Shown: positions 42,874 through 53,802 of the stretch, piece by piece
Layout of the letters: the number at the start of each line of letters is the position of its first letter
How positions within the stretch are numbered: position 1 is the first letter of the stretch
Assembly: GCF_026745355.1 (NCBI RefSeq)
Contig: NC_079202.1
Coordinates: 37,722,543-37,786,542 of the forward strand
From: Beta vulgaris subsp. vulgaris
Taxonomy: Eukaryota; Streptophyta; Magnoliopsida; Caryophyllales; Amaranthaceae
DNA: 64,000 nucleotides
Reading direction: 5' to 3'
Translations under genes and position numbers: made by a program
Notes under the pieces: model-generated
Seen by the model: only the letters and a program-made list of their open reading frames with translations
Databases searched by the model: none
What the model was told of the DNA's origin: nothing

Positions 42874-45774
42874 CATGTCGGACCTATCTGATAGCCAAAA
42901 TGCTTCTGGTGAAGCTTTTTTAATTGAAAGTGATCCCTCTTCTCCTTTTGTTGGTCAAAACTCTGAGCCTGAAAATAGCCCTATTGGGAGAACTAGGCTG
43001 TTAGCGGACATACCCCCCCACAACTGATAGAGAGAGAGAGCTAAAGTCTAAGTTTCTTAACGACCCATCTACTCCTGAGGAGCAAAATTTGACTTTAAGG
43101 TACTTGACCGCTAGCCAAAGTGGCGACAAGCAGACGCTTAGGGAACTTAGACATCAAATTTTAGCTAGGCGTACCCGTAGGCATCCGCCCTCAGATGCCG
43201 TCCCTGGTCTCGATGTTCTTCCTCTTAGGGAACCTGCTTGGTTAGATAGTTTAGCGGACGCGGGGGTTAGAGTATCGTCCAACTTTTACGACCGTTTGCA
43301 GGAGTATGCGACTCCTAACCCCTCTATTATTGATTTGGGTGACGACAGTGATTCACCTGCCATGGCCCAAGAAGAGAATGCTGAGGTTGTTTACCAGCGT
43401 CGTACCGGGGTGGCAGCTTCAAAGGCCCCAATAGTTGAAGGTGATTCTCAATCTGGCCGAGAGGAGGCCGATGAGGTTGGGCCGGGAACGAATGCTCTTT
43501 GGCTTCTCGAGGACGCTTGCAATGGTCCTCTTACAGTAGTTATAGATGAGCAATGGCGCCGGGATGCTTTGGAGTTGCACTATCCCCGGTGGCAGATTAT
43601 ACCATATGCCGACCCCTTATCGATTGATCGTACCGTCGGAAGGGTCCATTATAACGGATTGTCCTCCTGGTCACGTAGCCGTCTATACTCATCATTTTGA
43701 GTTTGGTCTTCGCTTCCCCCTGGATTCTTTTGTGGTGGAGATCCTAAATGCTTTCAATGTTTGCCAGGCCCAACTGACTCCTCTGGCCATTCGCAACCTC
43801 ATTGCGTACATCTGGGTGGTACGCTTTCTTGATTTTCCCCAGACCGTCAACCTATTCCGCCACCTTCATTGGTTGAAGAAGAAAGGGTCCTCCCGTTTGG
43901 CTGGATGGTGGTCTCTTATGACGGCCGACAAGAAGATGACAGTTCAGCCTAAGATGACCAGCTTGAAAGGCTGGCAGGATGCTTTCTTCTGGGTGCAGGT
44001 GCCGAATGATTATCCCGTACATCGTCATTTTACAGAACCTGCTCCTCACATGGAGCAGCTAGCTTTGAAGCCGTTAACTGAGGAAGAGTTAATGGCCTAT
44101 GATTATTTTGCTTCCGCCGACTATGATACCACCTTTGACGATGGGAAGGTTGTTAGGACCAAGGAGCCTTCTATCTGGCTCCCCCATACCAAGTACATCT
44201 TGGGGGATAAGCCTTTGTCAGCTCTCCTACTTTCTCCTGCTCATGAAAATGGTAAGTCGTGTTGTCGGATTGGTCCGTCTGATGGCGGTAGTATACGCAT
44301 GGTTTTTTTTTTCTTTTTTTTTTTTTTTAATCATTTTGGTTTCTTTGTTTTGCAGGTCTTGACCATCTTGATCTTGGCATCCTTGGCGTCGACAACGATT
44401 ATCGGCCGCTAACGCATCTGCCTGCTCCTCCTCCTACTGACTACTTGACAATGCATAGTTCTACAAATGGCCGCAGAGGAGGGAACCGTCATGGGCCTCA
44501 GACTGTCCGCCGGAGGGGTCGCGGTCCTGCTGTCAGCACTCGTGTCCCAGTAGTTGCATCAACTTCTGCTGCTAACTCTCCTACCGTCCCTCCTAGGCCT
44601 TCCATCACTAGGACCGTCACCAGGGGCGGTTCAGTGAGCAGGAGGCGCTCCCGGGAGCAGGCTGTTGAAGATTCTGCTGCCAACAAGAGGCAGGCGGTGG
44701 AGGACCTTGGCGCCTCTACTGTGAACGAGGTGCTGGTAGAGGACTTAGATCCTTCTACTGAGGAGGCTCAAGTTGAGGGTGCCACTGTTGTTGGCGTCGG
44801 CACGGCTGGCGGTGGCTCTCTGGTGTCCCAGACCACTTCTTCTATCAAGGAGAAGTTGAGGGAGCTGATTGCCACTCCTAGCTTCCTCTCCAACCTTTCT
44901 CCTGGGATCTTTTATAGGTTCCGGGAATGGATTGAGAAAAAGGAAGTGCCATTAAGCGACACAGTGGCGGCCGCTTTCGCTCCCCAGACTGTGACTCCTG
45001 GCAAGATCTACCAGCCAAACTGGGACGTCAGGGAGGATGAGTCCTTGTACTCTGACATCCCTGAGAACGGTGACATCCTTGCTACCGTATTCTCAAGGGT
45101 ATGCAACTGCCCTTGGACCGTCCTTCAGGCTCTCTGAAGACTCCTGCTGCTAGGCTGGCTCACGACCAGCTAGTGGTAAGACTTAACTTTTCTTCTTCTC
45201 TCCTTTTTTTTTTTTTTTGTTTTAACTTCTTTTGCTTGCTTTCGTAGGCAACAATGCTGCCATTGAGCTGATAGAGCAGTATTTGGAGTATCAAAGGCTG
45301 GCGGATTCCTACAAGGCCTCATTGGAGACTTGCCAAGATTTACTCCAGGAAGCTGAGAAGAAGGTGGCGCCTCTGGAGGATGAAGTGGCGACCTTGAGGG
45401 ACAGAGCGACACTCCTGGAAGAGACTGAAGAAAATGTCAAGGCCCTGACTAAGGCTGTAGAGGCTGCCTTTACTGAGAAGGACATTGCCGTCCTTGAGGC
45501 TTCTGCAGCTGAGGCCCGGGGTGCCGCCAAGGCTGTTGCAGACTTCAAAGCCTCGGATGAGTATGTGGCAGAGCTTCAGAAGAGGTACGATGGCGGCTGG
45601 GCGGCCGCTATGAGGTGCGTCTGCAAGGGCGTCCCAGGTTTTGACTGGAACATTATTGAAGACGCTCATGCTGCCGGCCAGCATCTGTCGCCTTTCGAGG
45701 GGGATCCAAACTTCGCTGACGAAGACGCTATCGCAGATGTGGACCCTCGGGAGCCTCTGACGCCTCCCTCTTGA
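42874..45774 (+). pseudogene. Antisense ORF of element 1 (putative gypsy-type transposon domain, PF04195-like), spliced
   Basis: This gene runs opposite to gag-pol. It starts MSDLSDSQNASGEAFLIESD at 42874. A run of seven C near 43012 shifts the frame; the reading then resumes as LRYLTASQSGDKQTLRELRH. A second shift is near 43650. The conserved core (about 43660-44240) reads HHFEFGLRFPLDSFVVEIL, QLTPLAIRNLIAYIW and SLKGWQDAFFWVQVP, as in proteins labelled Transposase_28 (PF04195). Inferred introns are 44252-44355 (phase 1, G|GTAAGT..TTGCAG) and 45176-45247. A frame slip near 45100 precedes the second intron. The C-terminus (45248-45774) is a charged coiled coil (SLETCQDLLQEAEKKVAPLE), ending PREPLTPPS. 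Its function is unknown. The extra ORFs of Tat elements are a known phenomenon; the intron model is my inference. Confidence 0.75.
44252..44355 (+). other. Intron in the antisense gene of element 1
   Basis: The donor GAAAATG|GTAAGT and acceptor TTTTGCAG give a 104 bp, T-rich, phase-1 intron. Joining the flanks gives HENG-LDHLDLGILGVD in one frame. The same position and phase occur in element 2 (61825-61920). Confidence 0.7.
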
Positions 45775-46155
45775 AGCTTTTGACGGCCATCTATTAGCTC
45801 TTCCTGCTCCTCAAACAGCTTTTAGTTTTTGCACTTTGCTTTGTAATATTCTCAAGTTATAACATTGTAATTTTGCCTTTGTTGGCGTTTCTTGACATTT
45901 ATTGCGTTTAATTTTGTTAAGTACTTTTTATCTTGACTAAAACCCTTTTTTCACATTGGCCGCCACGATATATACTTTTTTGTAATTGGCCGCCAAGCCG
46001 GTAGCTTTTATTCTATGGAAAGTACTCTTTGTTCATTTTTGATTATGCGTCTTGCTATCGTTTGTATGCTTGTATAATTTGTCGTAGTCTCTGCTTTTTA
46101 TTCCTCCCTTTTATTCGCGCTTATGACGTTCGTTACGAGGCACATACCCAACCAT

Positions 46156-46570
46156 CTGCATGTCTTCAATTTGTGTGCAAAGTCTGTCATATGACCACTA
46201 TTAGACTTAGCCTGTTATATGGCTTTTGGTTTATGTGCTAGGTCTGTTATATGACCGCTAACGCACTTAGCCTGCTATGTGGCTTTTGATTTATGTGCTA
46301 GGTCTGTTATATGACCGCTAACGCACTTAGCCTGTTATGTGGCTTTTGATTTATGTGCTAGGTCTGTTATATGACCGCTAATGCACTTAGCCTGTTATGT
46401 GGCTTTTGATTTATGTGCTAGGTCTGTTATATGACCGCTAATGCACTTAGCCTGTTATGTGGCTTTTAATTTATGTGCTAGGTCTGTTATATGACCGCTA
46501 ATGCACTTAGCCTGTTATGTGGCTTTTGATTTATGTGCTAGGTCTGTTATATGACCGCTAATGCACTTAT
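46156..46570. repeat. 60 bp minisatellite (about 7 copies) in element 1
   Basis: The period is exactly 60 bases, with units such as GGTCTGTTATATGACCGCTA plus GTGCTA- and CTTAGCCTG-containing parts. The inner five copies differ by only one to three bases. The outer copies are more diverged. It lies between pol and the antisense gene, where Tat elements often carry tandem arrays. A short plus-strand frame across it is composition only. Confidence 0.95.
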
Positions 46571-46731
46571 CTTGTCGAGATAATGCGAATGTTTTCAACT
46601 ATATACAGAAACTTATGGATGCTAATAAAAACATGGTAAGGTAATAAACAAGAAAGTTTATCCGAACATCAGCATAGGCTATATTATTTACGTAATTCGA
46701 TCAAAGGCTCTTGGCCCATTACAAACATTGC

Positions 46732-49700
46732 CTACACATAATATTTTTTGAGAACATCAGCGTTCCAGCAATTCTTAAGCTCTTTCCCTATCTTTAAGGA
46801 TAAAAGACCGGGCCTATCTTCTGTGCATGACATACGGGTTCCCAGTTCGCAGTTAGCTTCCCTTCAGCATGCGCTTTACCAGTGGCGGCTGTTCTCATGA
46901 GGACGAGATCATTGACATCCAACTGCCTTTCCCAAACTCTCTTGTTGTAGGCTCTACTGATTCTGTCTTTATAAGCAGCTGCTCTTAGTTCCGCCATGAG
47001 CCTTACTTCGGGTAGGAAATCCAGACTTTCCTTGAGAGCCTGTTCATTCGCGTTCAGATCCTGATATTTCACTCGGTATGAGGGGACCCACTCGACCGGC
47101 AACACTGCTTCTGCTCCAAAAGCCAGTTTGAAAGGATTTTCTTCAGTCGCTTCTTTCTCTGTTGTTCTGTTCGACCAGAGAACGGCAGGCACCATATCTG
47201 CCCACTTTCCCTTAAACTCATCCAGCTTCTTCTGTAAGGCGTTCAGAATTTGCTTGTTCGCGGCCTCTGCTTGGCCATTGCTTTGAGGATGACACACAGC
47301 TGAATATGCGAACTTGACCCTATATTCTGCCAGGAAAGCTTGTATTGGACGGCAATCGAACTGGACGCCATGGTCGAAAACAATAGCCATGGGGATCCCA
47401 AACCTTGTCATTATATTCTGCCAGATGAATCTCTTGACTTGGTGGGCTTTAATTTGAACTGTCGGTTATGCTTCTATCCACTTTGTGAAGTAGTCTATAC
47501 CTACTATTAGGAACTTCCTTCCTCCCGTTGCTTTTGTGAAAGGTCCCAGGATATCCATCCCCCATTGCGCGAACGGGATGGGACATAATATGGGTTGCAA
47601 ATCATTAGCTGGCCTATTAATGACGGGGGCGTACCTCTGGCACTTATCACATTTCTTTACATAACTCTGAGCATCCGCTAACATAGTTGGCCAGTAGAAC
47701 CCAGCCCTTAGCGCCTTCAATGCTAGAGCTTTTCCGCCAATATGATTTCCACATATGCTCTCGTGTATTTCTTCCAGTATTTTCTTTGACTCCCATGCTG
47801 TTGCGCACTTTAGTAGAGGCAGACTAAATGACTTTCTGTACAGTTCATCTCGGTATATGATGTACCAATTGGCTTGCCGTCTTAATTTCTTTGCGGCGAA
47901 AGGATTATTTGGGAGTGCCCCTGTCAGCTTGTACGCCACCAACTCACTGAACCATTCCCCTTGCTGATTTACTACGTTGACGGTCACAATTTCCTCTGAA
48001 ATGCTCTTATCTTTTTGCATATCTATAGTGACTGTCCTTTCAACGTTAAACGAATCGGAGCTGGCAAGTTTAGAGAGAGCATCCGTTTTCGCGTTTTCTG
48101 CTCGCGGTATGGCTTGTACTTCGAAATGTCGGAGCTGAGCTATCAACTCTTTAGCCTTCTCCACGTACTTCGCCATGTTTACTCCTCTAACTTCAAAATC
48201 CCCTTTCAGCTGGCCGCTAACCAACTGTGAGTCTGTCTTTAGGAGTACTTGCTTGGCACCAGCCGCCAAACACATTCTCAGACCAGCTATGGCTGCTTCA
48301 TATTCCGCTTCATTGTTTGATGTTGGGAAACCGAACCTGATAGCGTATTGGAAACTGTTACCTTCCGGACTTGTCATTACTATACCGGCTCCTGAGCCGC
48401 TATCAGCAGCGGATCCATCTACTTCCAATAGCCAGCTTTCTTTCTGCTCTACCTTTTCTTCTTCATACGAGGCCTCTACCATGAAATCCGCCAAGGCCTG
48501 AGCTTTGATGGCGGTTCTGGGCTTGTATTGAATATCATACTCAGATAGCTCTACGGCCCATTTCAGCAGACGACCCGAACTATCCATCTTCTGAAGAGCT
48601 TTTTCCAGTGGTTGATTTGTGAGCACCTGAATGGGATGACAATCGAAGTATGGCCTGAGCTTCCTGGCTGCTATGATGACTGCCAAGGCCATCTTCTCCA
48701 CCAACTGGTAACGGCTTTCAGGGCCGTTAAGAATGTGACTTATAAAGTATATGGGGCACTGCCTTTTCTCCTTTTCCACCAATAGTACGGCCGCGACCGT
48801 CTTTGGTGATGCTGAGACATATAACTGCAGTACATCCCCTGTCTCAGGTCTTGTGATGGTTGGTAATTTTTTCAAATGCTCTTTTACGGCCGAGAAGGCC
48901 TTGCTCTGCTCTTCCCCCCACTCGAACTTGTTGTTTCCCCTAACAAAGTAAAGAAAGGTAGGCTTGTCGCTGACTTGGAGATAAACGAGTGGGACGCCAT
49001 TCTTCCAGTTAATCTCTGGATTATCTTCACCCCTTTGGTTCTGGCAAGCTCCATATTGCCTGAACCTTTTCTGGTTTGCATCTATTCCTCTTTTGCTGAC
49101 AAGGAAACTAAGAATTTCCTGCTTTACTCCAAACACACATTTTTTGGATTAGCTTCATTGGTACTTTCTCTAACGTTCTGAATGTTTCGGCAAGATCTTC
49201 TAGTGCTCACGGTCAGTTTTGCTTTTGACAATGGAGTCGTCAACATAAGCTTCTATGTTTCTGCCCCGTTGATCCGCAAACACTTTATCACCAACTTTGG
49301 TAAGTGGCTCCGGCATTACGAAGCCCGAAAGGCATCGCCTTATAATTGTAAACTCCACAGTTTGTTATAAATGCCGTCTTCTTTCTATCTGCTTCGAGTA
49401 GACTGATTTGATGATATCCTGAGAATGCATCCATAAAACTGAGTAGAGCATGACCGCTAGTAGAGTCTACTAACTGGTCTATCCTAGGCAAGGGATAGCA
49501 GTCTTTTGGGCAGCCCTATTGAGATCCGTGAAGTCCACACACATTCTCCATTGGCCGTTAGCTTTCTTTACCATAACGACATTAGCCAACCATTCTGGGT
49601 AGTCACATGGCTCGATAATCCTGCCGCCAACAATTTATCTACCTCCTCTTTTATGGCTTTATTCTTGTCGGCCGAAAAATTTCTCTTCTTCTGCTTGATG

Positions 49701-50475
49701 GGACGGACGGCACTATCCACATTTAAGCGATGGACAATCACATAAGGGTCTATCCCTGGCATCTCATCAGCGGAGAACGCGAAGACGTCTGCATTCTCTC
49801 TTAAGAGAGCCACCAAATTGATCCTAACCTCTGGATCTATATCTGTCCCTACAGCCACCGTCCTTGCCGGATCTTCCGCCAGCATTTCTTGCTGAGTTTC
49901 CCCGTCAGGCTTTGGCCTTGGCGTATCCTCTGGCCTGGCCTCTAACTCCTCCATTGATATTTCCATCATCTCTTCCTTATCTTTCTCCGATTCTTTCTCT
50001 TCTTGCTCATTCATCGCGGCCCTTCTCTGCTTTCTTCCTGGTGGATTTGCTTCTTCCACTGGCATCCTCCTAGCTGGCTGCTTTAGGGTTGTCAAATAGC
50101 ATGACTTTGCTCCTCTGGTTCCCCCTCAGCTTAGCTGTCGTCCCTTCATTGGTGACGTACAACATTGTCAATGATAAGTGGAAACGATACCTTGGACATC
50201 ATGTATCAGAGGACCCCCACTATGGCGTTGTAGGCTCCAGGAACGTCGACCACCAGAAATTCAGTCATGACATCTCGGACTTCACTGCCGTCTCCTATCC
50301 GAACCGGAAGGCTCACCATTCGGAGTTACAGACGCCCCGGTGAACCCAATTACAGGATATCGGACAGGCTTCAAGTATTCTCGTCCTATCATCAATTTTT
50401 CGAAGTTGAGAGATACAGGATGTTAGCTGAGCTTCCACCGTCTACCAGGATCCTATGGACCAACAGTTCGAAATT
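46732..50475 (-). pseudogene. Pol of element 1 (protease end, RT, RNase H, second RNase H, integrase)
   Basis: Read on the minus strand: protease site VDGGS at 50431-50445; RT N-terminal part (49568-50095) with ENADVFAFSADEMPGIDP; RT core (49288-49491) with FMDAFSGYHQI and MPFGLRNAGATYQ; catalytic YVDD at 49236-49247. One long frame, 46794-49136, is broken by a single TAA at 47466-47468. It holds the first RNase H, a second archaeal-type RNase H (LLEVDGSAADSGSG, NNEAEYEAAIAGL, LKTDSQLVSGQLK, KTDALSKLAS), an HHCC zinc finger (GNHIGGKAL, KKCDKCQRYAP) and integrase with WGMDILGPF, FDHGVQFD and NGQAEAANK. The C-terminal end KNCWNADVLKKYYV (stop near 46732) is reached after one more frame slip. 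The catalytic residues are in place; only scattered lesions inactivate it. Confidence 0.9.
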
Positions 50476-50921
50476 TTTAAGGTGACCACCAATGGGTCGT
50501 CATGAGGGAAAACCACATGCTCCGCATCTTTCAGTGATAAAGTCATTGCCGGCATGGCTGGCGGGTGCCTCCATTTCATGCTTTCATTGAAATTGACTTG
50601 GTGCCTGAATTCTTTCAGGCTGGCTTTGGCCCCATTCACACTACCTCCATGAATAGGTCCGCCACTGATGACGTGAATTTCAGTGATCCTTGATTGAACG
50701 TTCTTGTTGACTGGCTTTACAAGATCTCCTTCTTTCGTCTGTGCTTTATATTGGCTGAAATAGCCTCTTCTTATCAAATCTTCTAGATTATCTTTCAAGT
50801 GACGACAATCTTTCGTGACATGGCCGTGATCCCCATGGAAATCACACCATTGGCTTTTATCACGATTTTTGTGAAACATAGGCTTAGGACGCTGCCATTT
50901 GTCGCTATCCTTGTTCTTCAA
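50442..50921 (-). pseudogene. Gag zinc knuckle and protease N-part of element 1
   Basis: This minus-strand frame has WCDFHGDHGHVTKDC, a CX2HX4HX4C-type knuckle typical of Tat gag ends, followed by HLKDNLEDLIRRGYFSQYKA and PPAMPAMTLSLKDAEHVVFP. The frame then slips just before the protease site at 50431-50445. Element 2 has the same order at 56200-56640. Confidence 0.8.
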
Positions 50922-51175
50922 AAAGATCTGACTTCTTGAGGTAGTCAGTTGGGTGTACGCGTCAAATCTGTCTTTGCGCTCACCCCCTTCCCGAACATTT
51001 CTTTCACGATCCCTACGATCGCGGTCATACCTCTCACCATCCCTTTCTCGTTCATCCTCTTTTTACCATATGCGACTCTTGTCGTCTATCATCTCGGGCG
51101 CGATCAGATTCACGGCCCTTATCTTTCTTTTGCTTATCCTCTTTCTTCTCAGATTCACGGTTACCCACAGCTTTG

Positions 51176-52258
51176 TCAAACTCCTCCCCTGATATAATCA
51201 TTGGCTTTACCCAGGATGGGACCCAGAGTGGTGTAAGATTTACGACCCAGATAATTTCGAAATGGTGACCCCTCCTTGAGGCCAGTCATCAAAGCTAGCA
51301 CCGCTACATCTTGCTGTAAGCGCGGAATTGAAACGGCCTCAACATTAAAGCGACCGATATAGTCCCTTAAACTTTCGTTGGCCCCCTGCTTGACAGATAG
51401 CAGTTCTCCCGTAGTACGCTCGCAGCGTCTATTACTGACAAAGTGAGTACTGAATGTGGACGACAACTGGGAGAAGCTAGAGATGCTACCTGGTTTTAGA
51501 CTCTTGAACCAAGTCTGGGCTATGCCTGTCAATGTGGACGGGAAGACCTTGCACCATATGGCATCCACGTCAGTGTAAAGAAACATGTGGCCCTCGTAAG
51601 CAGCCACATGGTCATCTGGATCCGAAGTGCCATCATACTTGGAGGTTGGCATCTTGATTCTTGTCATTGGATGATTCAATATATCCATGGTGAAAGGGGA
51701 GAGCTTAGGCTTGATGAGTAGGTGACCCCCCATCGAATAGTTACTAGCGCATGAGGCACTGTACTCACGACGGGAGCCACCCTGGGCCTCTTCCTCCGAA
51801 TGGTATAATTCTTCTGTCTCCAAAATGTCTTCTTCATAGTCTGACTGATCAATCCTTTTCTCCATCTCTCGTCCGCTAGGGTTCAAGGATCGCATCTTTC
51901 GGAGAGGGGTGCCGTCCGCGTTCCTACCGGCCGTGGCCAGTGGTCGCTTACGTGCACCGCCAGCAGGTTGATTGGGTGTGCTTTGTTGGGGGTTGGCAGT
52001 CAACATTTGAATGAAAGAAGCTACAGTTTGCAGCTGTTCAGGTGAGAATTGACTTAGCTGAGCTAAATTGAGAGGTACGTTACTATTTGGAGTTTGTCCC
52101 TCGGGAGATTGGTAGTTGAATTGTGGGTTTCTCATCGCTCCAGTGATGACTGGCTGCGATGAGGTCTGGCCGACATCCTTATCCTTGGATCCTTGATTAG
52201 TGTTGTTTACGTCACCCATGGTTGTTTCTTTGCTAAGGTTGGGAGGCCCCTCCTTCAA
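51176..52258 (-). CDS. Gag of element 1 (N-terminal 360 codons)
   Basis: This is an uninterrupted minus-strand frame starting MKEGPPNLSKETTMGDVNN a few bases inside the primer-binding region. The retrotransposon gag core (PF03732-like) includes WCKVFPSTLTGIAQTWFKSL, SISSFSQLSSTFSTHFVSN and SLRDYIGRFNVEAVSI. It ends prematurely after AKANDYIRGGV-like sequence, because a one-base loss in a G-run shifts the reading of what should be GEEFDKAV. Gag would form the particle that packages element RNA. Confidence 0.85.
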   Translation of the reverse strand: MKEGPPNLSKETTMGDVNNTNQGSKDKDVGQTSSQPVITGAMRNPQFNYQSPEGQTPNSNVPLNLAQLSQFSPEQLQTVASFIQMLTANPQQSTPNQPAGGARKRPLATAGRNADGTPLRKMRSLNPSGREMEKRIDQSDYEEDILETEELYHSEEEAQGGSRREYSASCASNYSMGGHLLIKPKLSPFTMDILNHPMTRIKMPTSKYDGTSDPDDHVAAYEGHMFLYTDVDAIWCKVFPSTLTGIAQTWFKSLKPGSISSFSQLSSTFSTHFVSNRRCERTTGELLSVKQGANESLRDYIGRFNVEAVSIPRLQQDVAVLALMTGLKEGSPFRNYLGRKSYTTLGPILGKANDYIRGGV

Positions 52259-52267
52259 GCGCCAAAT
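52247..52267 (-). other. Primer binding site region of element 1
   Basis: Directly after the 5' LTR on the minus strand comes ATTTGGCGCTTGAAGGAG. The matching place in element 2 reads ACTTGGTGCTAGGAGGGG (53324-53341). It is the expected tRNA-primed start of minus-strand DNA. The tRNA was not assigned. Confidence 0.6.
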
Positions 52268-52757
52268 TGTTTCGGTTTGAAACAGTTAGCGTCCTCGCAA
52301 GAGTCCGCCAAGTCTCGAGAGCTCACGTCCTTGCTGGAAAGCTGCACAGGATGCAAACGTTAACTACCCTCGGGGTGGTTTTGAGGAAACCCCCTCCGAC
52401 GCTCAAGTCAGTAATTTGGACCACTAGGATGTAGAGAAAGACACTAGAGAGAGAGAGATAAGCTATTTTTAGTGTGTAAGAGAATGTACCTGCAGAATAG
52501 TACCATTGGGGTATTTATGGAAGTACTATTCCTCTGACAAGACGTATAATCCTTTGACACGTGTAGGGCTATGACGCACTTGACAGGTGGGAAGATTCCC
52601 TTTATTTTGTCTTGTTAGGCGTCCGCCAACACTGTCGGTCTTAGGGGACGAACTGGCTCGAACGGTGCTTTTAATGGTTTTATCGTGCTCGCGTCCATGA
52701 TCTCATTCGCGACCACAGATAAGAAGGCCGCTAATAGACTTGGGTTATACCCATATA
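52268..52757 (-). repeat. 5' LTR of element 1
   Basis: 490 bp copy. The outer edge is ...CCCATATA, where the other LTR has CCCATACA, so the terminal dinucleotide has mutated. The LTR would contain the promoter for the minus-strand gag-pol transcript. Confidence 0.95.
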
Positions 52758-52762
52758 ACAAG

Positions 52763-52864
52763 CTTTTCTTTCTTTTTCCTCATTCATCAGTTACCATCTT
52801 GACTGTTAGTTGACTATTATTGCAGTGATAAAGCATGCAACAATCGCACGTATCAGAATCCTTG
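52763..52864. other. 102 bp spacer between the two elements
   Basis: Unique-looking sequence starting CTTTTCTTTCTTTTTCC after the target duplication of element 1. It separates two 5' LTRs that point away from each other. Confidence 0.6.
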
Positions 52865-53323
52865 TGTATGGGTAGTACCCAAGTTCTCTATCAGATACAC
52901 TTCATGTGCCCGACATGAATCTCATAGCACGCAATCTCACCGTGAAGAATAAAGCCACTATTGATTATAGTCCGAGATGGTACTCGCGGCCACCAAAAAG
53001 GACAAAATAAGGAAATCTTCCCTCCAGTCAGACTCATCTGAGTCGTACACGTGTTAAAGGATTACACATCATGTCAGATGAACAATACTCCAATAAATAT
53101 TCAAATGGTACTATTCTGCAGGTATATTTGCTCACACCTAAAAATAGCTTATCTCTTGTGCTAAATCCTTCACGATCACATACTGACTTAAGCGTCGGTG
53201 AGGATTTCCTCGCATCCCCCCGAGGCTAGTTTACGTTTGTCCTCTTGCCGCTTTCCAGTCTCGGACGCCCCATGATCGTTGAAGGACATTACAAAGGTCT
53301 GCCACCATTTCAACACCAAAACA
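52865..53323 (+). repeat. 5' LTR of element 2
   Basis: It starts TGTATGGGTAGTACCCAAG and ends CACCAAAACA, parallel to the LTR of element 1 read on its own strand. Shared blocks include AAAAATAGCTTATCTCT, GACTTAAGCGTCGG and AGTTTACGTTTG. About 459 bp, clearly diverged. Confidence 0.85.
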
Positions 53324-53802
53324 ACTTGGTGCTAGGAGGGGCCTCCCACCTTTGGAAGCAGTCATCGACAAGGCGGACACCACAGGTTACAGTCCATTAG
53401 GATTTGATGTCGGTTAGGGGTCTTCCCAACCCCTTGTTACACGACCCGTAGGGGCACCTAAGTTCCACTTCAGGACTCCCGAGAATAATGTTGAGCCAAA
53501 TCCCAGACAACAATATTCCTCAAGAAACTTTGGTGGCGTTCCATTCAATTTGGCTCACTTGAGTGAAATTTCTCTTGAGCAGCTGAAAACTGTAGCATCC
53601 TTCATCCAAATGTTGGCGGGCTCTCCTCAACCTAACAACACTCCCTCCTTGAATACTAATATCGAAAACCGTAAGCAACCACTAGTTTTAACTAGTATGA
53701 ACGCTGACAAAAGTCCATTAAGTAAGATGCATACCTTCGCTAGAGAGGGACGTCAGCTCGAGAAGCAACTCAACCAATCTGGATACGAGGAGCCATTGCT
53801 AG

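Larger units (their letters stand above)
41646..52757 (-). mobile_element. Tat/Retand-like Ty3/gypsy LTR retrotransposon (element 1), 11.1 kb
   Basis: The 490 bp LTRs at 41646-42135 and 52268-52757 differ at about 10 positions. ACAAG flanks the element on both sides (41641-41645 and 52758-52762), a perfect 5 bp duplication. Gag-pol runs on the minus strand: gag, protease, RT, RNase H with a second archaeal-type RNase H, then integrase. The second RNase H is a mark of the Tat clade. Between pol and the 3' LTR are a 60 bp tandem repeat and an antisense spliced gene. Small frameshifts and one stop in pol make it non-autonomous, but it is structurally complete and fairly young. Confidence 0.95.

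Noticed and set aside
43852..45684. Minus-strand frames across the antisense gene of element 1
   Set aside because: The plus-strand reading has the matching domain in element 2, plus splice sites and coiled coil; the minus frames have none.
46156..46570. Regular 60 bp repeats, CRISPR-like at first glance
   Set aside because: Whole units repeat with no unique spacers, inside a plant retrotransposon. It is a minisatellite.
47755..49181. Plus-strand frames across pol of element 1
   Set aside because: They are shadows of the minus-strand pol, which carries all the RT, RNase H and integrase motifs.
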